From Streptomyces finlayi (GTDB taxonomy: Bacteria > Actinomycetota > Actinomycetes > Streptomycetales > Streptomycetaceae), in the NCBI RefSeq assembly GCF_014216315.1, contig NZ_CP045702.1, positions 6,634,001 to 6,698,000 on the forward strand: 64,000 nucleotides of DNA, written 5' to 3'. This document shows, in pieces, positions 7,758-16,273 of the stretch. The notes below the pieces were generated by a model. The model was given only the letters and a program-made list of their open reading frames with translations, was not told the origin of the DNA and did no database searches. The position numbers were made by a program, and so were the translations under genes. Each line of letters opens with the position of its first letter. Positions within the stretch are counted from its first letter, which is position 1.

Positions 7758-10700
7758 TGGTGGACTGGGGGAAGCTCGGCGGGGACCTGTACGACGGGGC
7801 CGGTGATCTGGTCGACAAGGGCAAGGAGCTCGTAGGTACGGGGATCGACAAGGGCACCGATTTCGTCGGCTCGGGTCTGGAGAGGGTCGGTGCCGACTCG
7901 TGGGCGGACTCGGTCGAGGACTGGGGTGATGAGACCGCGTCCTCGCTGGGTGCGGAGGTCGGGGAGCAGCAGCTCGGGCAGAGTGAGGATGCGAACGAGC
8001 TGATTCATGGCAGGCCGGAGAAGATCGCCGCGGCGGTGAAGGACCTGCGGGACTTCCAGAAGGCGTTCGATCTCGTGGGCGGTGGGATGAAACGCCTCGA
8101 TTCCGGTCACTGGAAGGGTGTGGCCGCCGATACGTTCCGGGAGAAGTTCCAGACGCTGCCCACCGACTGGGTGCGGGCGGCGGCTGCGTTCGAGGACGCG
8201 GCCTCGGCGTTGGAGACGTACGCCGGGACGGTCACCAGCGCGCAGGGCAAGGCGCGTGAGGCGATCGCTCTCTACAAGGAGGGCAAGCAGGACTACGAGA
8301 CGGCCGCTGCCGCGTTCCGGAAGAAGGCGGCGGCGTACGACGCGGTCCGCAACACCGATCACCCGCTGCCGCATCCGGGGGAGTTCTCCGATCCGGGCAC
8401 GGTCAAGCGGCAGCACGCACAAGAGATCCTGGAGGGTGCCCGGCGGGCGCGCAACGAGGCTGCCGAAGCCGCCAGGGGTGCGGTTACCGCCGCCATGGCC
8501 CATGCTCCGAAGGAGCCCACCGGCCTGGACCGGGCCAAGCAGGAGCTCGTCGACTACGGGGTTGGCCAGGGCATCGAACTGGCCCACTTCGGTGGCGGTG
8601 TCATCAAGGGCACAGCGGGACTGGTGAACTTCGTCCGCTCGGTCAACCCGACGGACCCCTACAACCTGACGCACCCGGCCGAGTACTACAAGGGCGTCAA
8701 CATGACGCTCTCCGGCCTCGTCTCCACCGCCGCCAACCCCGACCGGGCACTCAAGAACGCCTGGGACGCCGCCAAGGGCGACCCCTCCGAATTCCTCGGG
8801 CGACTGATCCCCGAACTGGTCGGCACCAAGGGCGGCGGCCTCCTCAGGGGCGGCCTGCGGGCCGGGATGAAGGACCTGGCCGACACCCCTACGGGCAAGA
8901 ACCGGGACGGACACGAGAAGAACCCCGACTCCAACGCCAAGAAGTGCAGCGAGGTCAAATGCGCCGGGGACCCCGTCGACGTCGCCACCGGGCGCATGCT
9001 GCTCCCGCAGACGGACATCGTGCTGCCGGGATCACTGCCCCTGGTCTTCGAGCGCGTCTTTGATTCCTCCTACCGAGCCGGACGCTGGTTCGGATCCGGC
9101 TGGTCGAGCACGGTCGACCAACGGTTGGAGATCGACGCGGAGGGCGTGGTGTTCAGCTGCGAGGAAGGCAGCCTCCTCGCCTACCCGCATCCCGCACCCG
9201 GCGCACCCGTCATGCCCACGCACGGCCGGCGCTGGCCTCTGGACCGGGTGAGCGACGGCTACACCGTCACCGACCCGGAAACCGGCCAGGTCCGGCACTT
9301 CGTCGACCACCCCAACGGGGAGCTGGCGCTCCTGGCCCAGATCGACGACCGCAACGGCCGCTGGATCACCTTCGAGTACGACGAGACGGGCGCTCCCACG
9401 TCGATCGTGCACCACGGCGGCTACCACCTGAAACTCACCACGAACGAAGGCCGCGTGACGACCCTTCGCCTCGCGGGAGCAGCCGCGGACGGATCCGACC
9501 AGGAGATCCTGCGATACGGCTACACCGACGGCCACCTGACCGAGGTGACCAACTCCTGCGGCCGCCCCCTGCGCTTCGACTGCGACGAGCACGGCCGCAT
9601 CACCTCCTGGACCGACACCAACGGCCGCCGCTACGACTACACCTACGACGACCAGGACCGCTGCACCTACCAGACCGGCACCAACGGCCACGTCGAATCC
9701 CGGTTCACCTGGGACAACACCGACCCGGCAACCGGCCTGCGCACGACGACCCTGACCGACGGCCTCGGACACACAAAGCGCTTCATGGTCAACGACCGAT
9801 CCCAAGTGATCGCCGAGATCGACGCGCTGGGCGCCGTGTCCCGCTTCGAGTACGACCGCCACAACCGGCTGCTGTCCCGAACGAATCCGCTGGGCCACAC
9901 CAGCCGCTTCACTCACGACGAGCACGGCCACATGACGGTGTGGGAGCGCCCGGACGGACGACAAGCACGGGCGGAGTACGACGACCTCGGTCTGCCGACC
10001 CGTCTTGTCCGAACCGACGGAAACGTCATCCGCCAGACGTTCGACGGCCGCGGTAACCGCCTGTCGGTGACCGACGCCTCCGGCGCCAAGACGCAGTTCG
10101 CGTACGACGTGGATGGCCGGCTCACCACGGTGACCGACCCGCTCGGTGCTAGCACCCGCCTCGTCCTGGACCGCCGTGGCCTGCCCATCGAGGTCACAGA
10201 CCCACTGGGTGCCACGACTCGTTACGCGCACGATGCCTTCGGTCGGACGATCTGCATCACCGACCCCCTCGGCGCACAGACACATCTGCAATGGACGGTG
10301 GAGGGTCTGCCGTCGCGGCGCACCGCACCCGACGGCACGGTGGAGTCCTGGACCTACGACGGCGAGGGAAATCGTCTCAGCCACACCGACGCGATGGGCG
10401 CAACGACCCTCTTCGCCTACACCGATTTCGACCTGCTGATAGCCCGCACAGGTCCCGACGGAGTCCGCCACGAGTTCTCCCACGACACGAACCTGAACCT
10501 GACGCGTGTCACCAACGCGCAGGGCCTGACCTGGGACTACGCCTACGATCCGGCGGGCCGGCTGGTCACGGAGAGCGACTTCGACGGCCGGACGCTGACC
10601 TACGCTTACGACGCGGCGGGCCGTCTGGTCTCCCGCGTGAACGGCCTGGGCCAGCGCATAGGGTTCACCCACGATGCCCTCGGGCAGGTCATCCGCCAGG

Positions 10701-12484
10701 AAGTCGAAGGCACCGCGGCCACGACCTTCGAGTACGACGTCTTCGACGAGCTCGCAGTGGCCACAGGACCAGGCGCCCGGCTAGAACGCCTGCGAGACCG
10801 CTACGGCCGCCTGACCTCCGAGACCGTCAACGGCCGGACCCTGACATACACGCACGACGCGATCGGCCGCAGGGTCGGCAGGACGACCCCGGGCGGAGCG
10901 GTCAGCCAGTGGTCGTACGACGCGGCCGGCCGCAAGACTAAGCTCACCGCGTCCGGGCGCGACATCGACTTCACATTCGATGCCCTGGGGCGCGAGGTGG
11001 AACGCTCGGTGTCGGACTTCGTGACGCTGACCTCGTCGTTCGACGACATGAACCGCTTGACGGCCCAGGGCATCGCCTCCCGGAACAGGACTCTCCAGCA
11101 CCGCGCCTACTCCTACGGCACCGGCGGCGGCCTCCTGGGCATCAGCGACGCACTATCCGGCACCCGCGGCTTCGACGTCGACTCGGCCGGCCGCGTCACG
11201 GCCGTCCACGCGGACGGCTGGAGCGAGCACTACGCCTACGACGACGCGGGAAACCAGACCCAGGCATCATGGCCGACCGCGCATCCGTCGCACTCCGCGA
11301 CGGGCGCACGCACCTATGACGGGACCCGCATCACCAGCGCGGGCGCTGTCCGCTACGAACACGACGCCCAGGGCCGCATCGTCCTGCGCCAAAAAACCCG
11401 CCTGTCCCGGAAACCCGACACCTGGCGCTACGAGTGGGACGCCGAGGACCATCTCACCTCGGTGACCACACCCGACGGCACCTGCTGGCGATACGCGTAC
11501 GACCCCCTGGGCCGGCGAATATCCAAACAGTCCCCCTCCGAGACGGTCCACTTCACCTGGGACGGCACAACCCTCTGCGAGCAGACGACCGCGAACATCG
11601 TCCTGACCTGGGACCACGCGGGCCCACGCCCCCTGTCCCAGACAGAACGCCGCACAGACACCGACGACCAACGCTTCTTCGCCATCGTCACCGACCTGAT
11701 CGGCACCCCCACCGAACTCGTCGACGAATACGGGAACCTCGCCTGGCGCACCCGCACCACCCTCTGGGGCACCACCACGTGGAACCGCGACGCCATCGCG
11801 TACACCCCGTTGCGGTTCCCAGGCCAGTACTTCGACCCCGAATCAGGGCTCCACTACAACTACTTCCGCTACTACGACCCGGAATCGGCCCGCTACCTCA
11901 GCCAGGACCCCCTCGGCCTCGCACCGGCCCCCAACCCGACGGCGTACGTCCACAACCCCCTGCTGTGGGCCGACCCGCTCGGGCTCCTGGCCTGCAGGAA
12001 GAACGAACCGGACGACCCCACATGGGACGGCAGGGTCGTCTACGGCGAACTCGACTCACTCGGCCGGCCAACCGGAATGCACGCCACCCTCGGTGACGAC
12101 ATGATGGGGAAAAACCCCACAGACCCGCACGGAGATCCCCCCGGCTGGGAAAAAGACAAGGGATACAACCGGGCCCATCTCCTCGGCGCACAGCTCGGCG
12201 GATCGAACTACAATCCGGCAAACTTCGTCACCATGCACGCCTACGCCAACTCACCCGTCATGCGGCATATGGAAAACCAGATTCGGGCCGCAGTCGAATC
12301 CGGAGAAACAATCCAGTACAGCGTCACTCCCAAATATAATGGGGTCGATAAAATTCCCGTAGGGGTGGACATCGAAGCCTACGGATCGAACGGCTTCACA
12401 TTCACTCAACACAGAAGCACCGGAAGCATCGACTCGGGCAATACTGCATTCATACCCAACCAGAAGAGGGGCGGAGGCCCGTGA
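7757..12484 (+). CDS. Rhs/YD-repeat polymorphic toxin with T7SS-type head and nuclease tip
   Basis: A 1575-aa protein. The ATG at 7757 overlaps the stop of the preceding gene. Residues about 1-250 are helical with a WXG-like element (SGHWKGVAADTFREKF), as in putative type VII-secreted proteins. Around 400-450, DPVDVATGRMLL begins the DUF6531-type entry to the shell. About 490-1320 are more than twenty YD repeats (xYDxxGRL). Near 1355-1410, GLHYNYFRYYDPESARYLSQ and the closing DPLGL mark the Rhs core end and self-cleavage zone. The last ~160 residues carry GYNRAHLLGAQLGG, NFVTM and ENQIRAAV, the signature of DNA/RNA non-specific endonucleases (Endonuclease_NS_2). The protein probably delivers a nuclease to competitors, with the next gene as immunity. 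Confidence 0.88.
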   Translation: MVDWGKLGGDLYDGAGDLVDKGKELVGTGIDKGTDFVGSGLERVGADSWADSVEDWGDETASSLGAEVGEQQLGQSEDANELIHGRPEKIAAAVKDLRDFQKAFDLVGGGMKRLDSGHWKGVAADTFREKFQTLPTDWVRAAAAFEDAASALETYAGTVTSAQGKAREAIALYKEGKQDYETAAAAFRKKAAAYDAVRNTDHPLPHPGEFSDPGTVKRQHAQEILEGARRARNEAAEAARGAVTAAMAHAPKEPTGLDRAKQELVDYGVGQGIELAHFGGGVIKGTAGLVNFVRSVNPTDPYNLTHPAEYYKGVNMTLSGLVSTAANPDRALKNAWDAAKGDPSEFLGRLIPELVGTKGGGLLRGGLRAGMKDLADTPTGKNRDGHEKNPDSNAKKCSEVKCAGDPVDVATGRMLLPQTDIVLPGSLPLVFERVFDSSYRAGRWFGSGWSSTVDQRLEIDAEGVVFSCEEGSLLAYPHPAPGAPVMPTHGRRWPLDRVSDGYTVTDPETGQVRHFVDHPNGELALLAQIDDRNGRWITFEYDETGAPTSIVHHGGYHLKLTTNEGRVTTLRLAGAAADGSDQEILRYGYTDGHLTEVTNSCGRPLRFDCDEHGRITSWTDTNGRRYDYTYDDQDRCTYQTGTNGHVESRFTWDNTDPATGLRTTTLTDGLGHTKRFMVNDRSQVIAEIDALGAVSRFEYDRHNRLLSRTNPLGHTSRFTHDEHGHMTVWERPDGRQARAEYDDLGLPTRLVRTDGNVIRQTFDGRGNRLSVTDASGAKTQFAYDVDGRLTTVTDPLGASTRLVLDRRGLPIEVTDPLGATTRYAHDAFGRTICITDPLGAQTHLQWTVEGLPSRRTAPDGTVESWTYDGEGNRLSHTDAMGATTLFAYTDFDLLIARTGPDGVRHEFSHDTNLNLTRVTNAQGLTWDYAYDPAGRLVTESDFDGRTLTYAYDAAGRLVSRVNGLGQRIGFTHDALGQVIRQEVEGTAATTFEYDVFDELAVATGPGARLERLRDRYGRLTSETVNGRTLTYTHDAIGRRVGRTTPGGAVSQWSYDAAGRKTKLTASGRDIDFTFDALGREVERSVSDFVTLTSSFDDMNRLTAQGIASRNRTLQHRAYSYGTGGGLLGISDALSGTRGFDVDSAGRVTAVHADGWSEHYAYDDAGNQTQASWPTAHPSHSATGARTYDGTRITSAGAVRYEHDAQGRIVLRQKTRLSRKPDTWRYEWDAEDHLTSVTTPDGTCWRYAYDPLGRRISKQSPSETVHFTWDGTTLCEQTTANIVLTWDHAGPRPLSQTERRTDTDDQRFFAIVTDLIGTPTELVDEYGNLAWRTRTTLWGTTTWNRDAIAYTPLRFPGQYFDPESGLHYNYFRYYDPESARYLSQDPLGLAPAPNPTAYVHNPLLWADPLGLLACRKNEPDDPTWDGRVVYGELDSLGRPTGMHATLGDDMMGKNPTDPHGDPPGWEKDKGYNRAHLLGAQLGGSNYNPANFVTMHAYANSPVMRHMENQIRAAVESGETIQYSVTPKYNGVDKIPVGVDIEAYGSNGFTFTQHRSTGSIDSGNTAFIPNQKRGGGP

Positions 12485-12545
12485 GGGAAGAAGAACAGAA
12501 CCGCCCGGCCGTCCCAACTCGTCGCCCCCAGAACAGGATCCCGTC

Positions 12546-13079
12546 GTGAACAGTGCCCTTACCCGCCTCCTCGAAATCGCCCCAGCACCGAGCGAGCCAC
12601 GCCAGAAAGACTGGGAGGAGGCTGAGCGTCGCCTCGGAGCTGAGCTCCCCGCCGACTACAAGGAGCTCATCCGGATCTATGGGGGCGGCAACTGGGACGA
12701 CTACATGTACATCCTCGAGCCCGGCTGCCCCAATGAAAACTATGACCTCATCGAATGGGCGAAGAATCAGGCCGAAGACCTCGAAGACCTGTGGGAATTC
12801 GAAAAGAAGCCTGCGGAGCTTGAGGTCGAGGGCTCCCGAGTCATCCCGTGGGCGACCACAGACAACGGAGAGTGCCTCTACTGGCTTGTCCGGCCGGGCC
12901 TCGAACCCGATCAGTGGACCGTCTTGGTAAACGAAGCGCGCGGCGGCCGATGGGAGCACTACGAGGTTTCGTGCACACAATTTCTCGCATCCTCGCTTGA
13001 CGGCCAGCTGCAGTCGAGCATCCTCTCGTCACTGTTCCCCCGCACCACACACGAATTCCGGCAACTCGGCGGGGTGTGA
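12546..13079 (+). CDS. SUKH (SMI1/KNR4) immunity protein
   Basis: A 177-aa acidic, soluble protein starting at GTG 12546, seven bases after AGGA. EAERRLGAELPADYKELIRI, followed by a GG-containing turn and aromatic-rich strands, is the SUKH/SMI1-KNR4 N-terminus. These domains are the most common immunity proteins paired with bacterial polymorphic nuclease toxins. Its position 61 bp downstream of the Rhs nuclease, same strand, supports a role in binding and blocking the toxin tip. It has no signal peptide, consistent with protection in the cytoplasm. Pairing specificity is inferred. Confidence 0.8.
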   Translation: MNSALTRLLEIAPAPSEPRQKDWEEAERRLGAELPADYKELIRIYGGGNWDDYMYILEPGCPNENYDLIEWAKNQAEDLEDLWEFEKKPAELEVEGSRVIPWATTDNGECLYWLVRPGLEPDQWTVLVNEARGGRWEHYEVSCTQFLASSLDGQLQSSILSSLFPRTTHEFRQLGGV

Positions 13080-13319
13080 CGCTTCGCCAGCTGTAGACCC
13101 TGGAGACCGTGATGACAGCCACACGGCCTTCAGGCGGACCACTCGGCGGTGCGTCGAAGAGAAGGGCGCAATGTCATCGGTCAGCGAACACGCGGTACCG
13201 GTAGGCAGCGCCGCAGATGCTCGTGGGGCTGCCCGCCCAATGCTTCTTCGGCACCAAGGAACAGTCCCTGGCCGAAGCCCCGGCCCGCTGCACGCGTGCC
13301 ACGGGCCGCAGCCAGCCGC

Positions 13320-13700
13320 CTCATCCCACCCTGCGCGGGCTTGGTCGTGCTGCAGAACAGAAGCCGCCCGTCCACGCCGTGAAGACCATGGCCTTCACGG
13401 CGTTCTGCTTGTTCTTGCCGGAGATGAACTTGTCCCGGTCCTTGCTGCCGACGGCCGGGCGGCGGACCCGGATCTCGGTGCCGTCGATGATGCCGGTCTT
13501 TCCGATCGCGCCGAGATGGTCCACGAAATCGGCCCGAGTCCGCAGCCGTACGTCGGGACTGATGGTGCACCCTCGCTCGGCGAGCAGGGGCCGCACCTCG
13601 CCGACAGCCCGGGTGACAGTCGAGCGGTCCACACCGAATTAGCAGGCCAGCAGGTCTCGGGCCGGAGTTGCCAGGGACTTTTCAGGGACTTTCAGCTCTG
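13320..13700 (-). pseudogene. IS5-family (DDE_Tnp_4) transposase remnant
   Basis: The minus strand contains FGVDRSTVTRAVGEVRPLL, then IIDGTEIRVRRP (first catalytic Asp of the DDE set) and FISGKNKQNAVKAMVFT, diagnostic of IS112-type IS5 transposases. The piece is broken in three ways. A TAA stands just before FGVDRST. A frame change occurs after KAMVFT (DGRLLFCSTTKP continues in another frame). The second half, with the remaining catalytic residues, is absent. No clear terminal inverted repeats are visible. It lies between the toxin cassette and the housekeeping genes. Confidence 0.7.
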
Positions 13701-13887
13701 TCGGAGGGACATCCGAGGGACTTTCCGCGGTACAAGCACGGAAGGCTGCGACAGCGCTGAAAGCCTCAAGACCTCGGGCATGGCCACCCACGCGACTGCT
13801 CCGCAGCGCTCCGACACGGCACCGGGTCGGCAGCAGGAGACGAGGCGCTGCGGGCCGCACGTGGGTCTGACCTCGGGCAGCGCGCCC

Positions 13888-13924
13888 CCGACAGGCCCAG
13901 CGGCGTCGGTGCCGGGCCTGTCGG
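13888..13924 (-). terminator. Terminator hairpin after the hbd gene
   Basis: A perfect 11-bp stem, CCGACAGGCCC at 13888-13898 and its complement at 13914-13924, with a 15-base loop. It starts 10 bases past the minus-strand stop codon at 13934. No U-tract follows, as is usual for Streptomyces terminators. Confidence 0.7.
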
Positions 13925-13933
13925 TAGGGGCAG

Positions 13934-14791
13934 TCAGTACGGGTAGAACCCCGAACCCGTCTTGCGGCCGAGACGGCCCGCGTCCACCATGCGCTGGAGC
14001 AGCGGGGGAGCGGCGTACAGCGGCTCCTTGTACTCGGCGTACATGGAGTCGGCGACCGAGGCCACCGTGTCCAGGCCGATCAGGTCCGCGAGCTTCAGCG
14101 GGCCCATGGGGTGGGCGCAGCCCATCTCCATGCCGTTGTCGATGTCCTCGCGGCTGGCGATGCCCGACTCGAACATCCGGATCGCGGAGAGCAGGTACGG
14201 GATCAGCAGGGCGTTCACGACGAAGCCGGAACGGTCCTGCGCGCGGATCGGGTGCTTGCCCAGGACGTCCTGGACCAGCGCCTCGGCGCGCTGCACGGTC
14301 TCGTCGGAGGTGGTCAGCGCGGGGATCAGCTCGACGAGCCTCTGCACCGGCGCCGGGTTGAAGAAGTGGATGCCGATGACCTGGTCCGGGCGCGAGGTCG
14401 CGACGGCCAGCCTCACCAGCGGGATGGACGAGGTGTTGGAGGCGAGGATCGCGTCCTGCCGGGTCACCACCTGGTCGAGCACCTGGAAGATCTCGGTCTT
14501 GACCTGCTCGTTCTCCACGACGGCCTCGATGACGAGATCGCGGTCGGCGAACTCCCCGAGGTCGGTGGTGAAGCTGAGGCGGCCGAGCGTCTCGTCCCGC
14601 TCCTCCTCGGTGATCTTGCCGCGTTCGGCGGCCTTCGAGAGGGAGTTGTGCAGCCGGGTGCGGCCGATCTCCAGCGCCTCGCCCGTGGTCTCGGCCACCA
14701 TGACCTGAAGGCCGCTGCGGGCGCACACCTCCGCGATCCCTGCGCCCATCTGGCCACAGCCCACCACTCCGACGCGTGCAATGTCGGCCAT
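13934..14791 (-). CDS. hbd: 3-hydroxybutyryl-CoA dehydrogenase
   Basis: A 285-aa enzyme, the usual length for the single-domain family. It interconverts 3-hydroxyacyl-CoA (typically 3-hydroxybutyryl-CoA) and acetoacetyl-CoA with NAD(P), in short-chain fatty acid or polyhydroxybutyrate metabolism. VGVVGCGQMGAGIAEVCA is the Rossmann GxGxxG loop. NTSSIP and IGIHFFNP hold the catalytic Ser/Asn and His, and GFVVNALLIPYL starts the C-terminal dimer domain. KTGSGFYPY is a typical end. I chose the ATG at 14789-14791 because homologues start MADIARVG. A GTG 12 bases upstream at 14801-14803 is the alternative. It is monocistronic, with a terminator just downstream. Confidence 0.9.
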   Translation of the reverse strand: MADIARVGVVGCGQMGAGIAEVCARSGLQVMVAETTGEALEIGRTRLHNSLSKAAERGKITEEERDETLGRLSFTTDLGEFADRDLVIEAVVENEQVKTEIFQVLDQVVTRQDAILASNTSSIPLVRLAVATSRPDQVIGIHFFNPAPVQRLVELIPALTTSDETVQRAEALVQDVLGKHPIRAQDRSGFVVNALLIPYLLSAIRMFESGIASREDIDNGMEMGCAHPMGPLKLADLIGLDTVASVADSMYAEYKEPLYAAPPLLQRMVDAGRLGRKTGSGFYPY

Positions 14792-15006
14792 AGAGCCCGT
14801 CACCTCGTGCCTTTCGCTGATCCCTGTGTCGCAGGTTCCCGTCCGGTTCCGGTGCCCGCCTCGACCCCACGACGTTACTCCGTGATCCGGGCCCGGTGAC
14901 CTGGGGGTCGTACCCCCGGCGGTCGGACGTGATCCCCGTCACGCGGGGGTGCGCGGCACATGGGCCGGGGACCCCACTCGGAGGTCCCCGGCGTCCGGTC
15001 CCGGAC

Positions 15007-15210
15007 CTACCGTTGATCGTCCTGCGGGGATGTGTGCCGCACGACACAGTCGGGGCCGGGTGACTTGATCGATTCGTGTCCGTCCTCGTAGCGCACACGG
15101 TACGGCGGTGCGCCCTCGGCGCCGAGCACTTCGATGATCTCTGCGACTCTGTCGTGCTGTCCCACGGTCCTGCCGTGCATCAGCAGCCGGTCGCCGGTCT
15201 GTGCCTCCAT
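15007..15210 (-). CDS. DUF1918 small protein
   Basis: A 67-aa protein. GDRLLMHGRTVGQHDRVAEI and YRVRYEDGHES are the DUF1918 signature, a compact beta-barrel-like domain common in actinobacteria and of unknown function. An AGGAGG eight bases before the ATG at 15208-15210 fixes this start over a longer frame. It sits between hbd and the EamA-type gene, all on the minus strand. It may be transcribed alone. Confidence 0.8.
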   Translation of the reverse strand: MEAQTGDRLLMHGRTVGQHDRVAEIIEVLGAEGAPPYRVRYEDGHESIKSPGPDCVVRHTSPQDDQR

Positions 15211-15252
15211 CGGGAGTGACCTCCTCACGGGTGGCGGTGCCTGTCGACAAGT

Positions 15253-16273
15253 CTATGACCGGCGAGCGGCTTTGACCCCTGCGCGCTGGGTGACCGCGAT
15301 GCAGACGAGTACGGCCACCGAGGCCACCGGGGCCGCCGCCGGAATCGTCTCCCCGAGTAGCAGGGCCGACCAGGCCAGGGTCAGCAGCGGCTGCGCCAGC
15401 TGGAGCTGGCTGGCCCGCGCCACCCCGATCTCGGCCATGCCCCGGTACCAGACGTAGAGGCCCACGAAGGTCGAGCCGACGGCCACCCAGACCAGCCCGA
15501 TGACGCCGTGTGCCGTCAGCCGCACCGGTTCGAAGGGCAGCGCGATCGCGGCGCCCGCCACCGCGAGCGGCAGGGCGAGGATCAGGGCCCAGCCGATCAC
15601 CTGCCAGCCCGGCATGACGCGGGCCAGCCTGCCGCCCCTCGGTGTATCCGGCGGCGCACACGAGCAGGGCGCCGAACAGGTAGAGGTCGCCGGCGGAGAG
15701 CGCCCCGCCGCTCTGCCGCACGGTGAACGCGATCACCACGGCGGCGCCCGCCACCGCCGCGGCCCAGAACGCGCGGGGCGGGCGCGCACCCGTGCGGAGC
15801 GAGGAGAACGCGGCGGTGGTCAGGGGCAGCAGGCCCACCACCACGGCCGCGTGCGAGGTCGTCGTGGTCCGGAGTGCCAGCGTGGTCAGCAGGGGGAAGC
15901 CCACCACCACCCCGCCCGCGACGACGGCGAGGCCGGCCAGGTGCCGGCGCTCGGGCACCGGCACCCGGCCCGCCAGCAGCACGCCGCCCGCGAGGGCGGC
16001 GGCGAGCAGGCTGCGCAGGGCGACCAGCGACCAGGGGCCGAAACTCTCCAGACCCCAGGCGGTGGAGGGGAAGGTCAGGGAGAACGCGACCACGCCGAAC
16101 ACCGCGAGCAGGGTGCCGCTGCCGCCGGCGGGGGCCTGTGCGGCCGCTCCTGCCCCGGGTCCCGCTCCTGCCCCGGTTGCGGTCCCTGCCTCGGTCACGG
16201 GCCCGGCTGGACCGCCGGCCGGGGAGGTGACTGCTATCGCGGTGTGGTGAGTAGCGCTATTCTCTGCTGTCAT
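15253..16273 (-). pseudogene. EamA/DMT-family exporter, frameshifted near 15635-15638
   Basis: Two adjacent minus-strand frames make one EamA (drug/metabolite transporter) protein with about ten membrane helices. The first (16273 to about 15640) runs from FGVVAFSLTFPSTAWGLESF to LLVCAAGYTEG. The second (from 15615) continues MPGWQVIGWALILALPLAV to the second EamA repeat (ASQLQLAQPLLTLAWSALLL). One extra base in the CCCC run at 15635-15638 separates them; dropping it restores TEGGRLARVMPGWQ. The gene is divergent from a MocR regulator that probably controls it, and their ATG codons overlap. The N-terminal 50 residues are low-complexity Gly/Ala and the real start may be further in. Confidence 0.75.

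Noticed and set aside
13149..14361. A 454-codon plus-strand frame across the IS remnant and hbd
   Set aside because: It is antisense to hbd and the transposase fragment and shows only shadow composition.
14939..15620. Long minus-strand continuation of the EamA frame over DUF1918
   Set aside because: It is the out-of-frame read-through after the +1 lesion at 15635-15638, not a fused protein.
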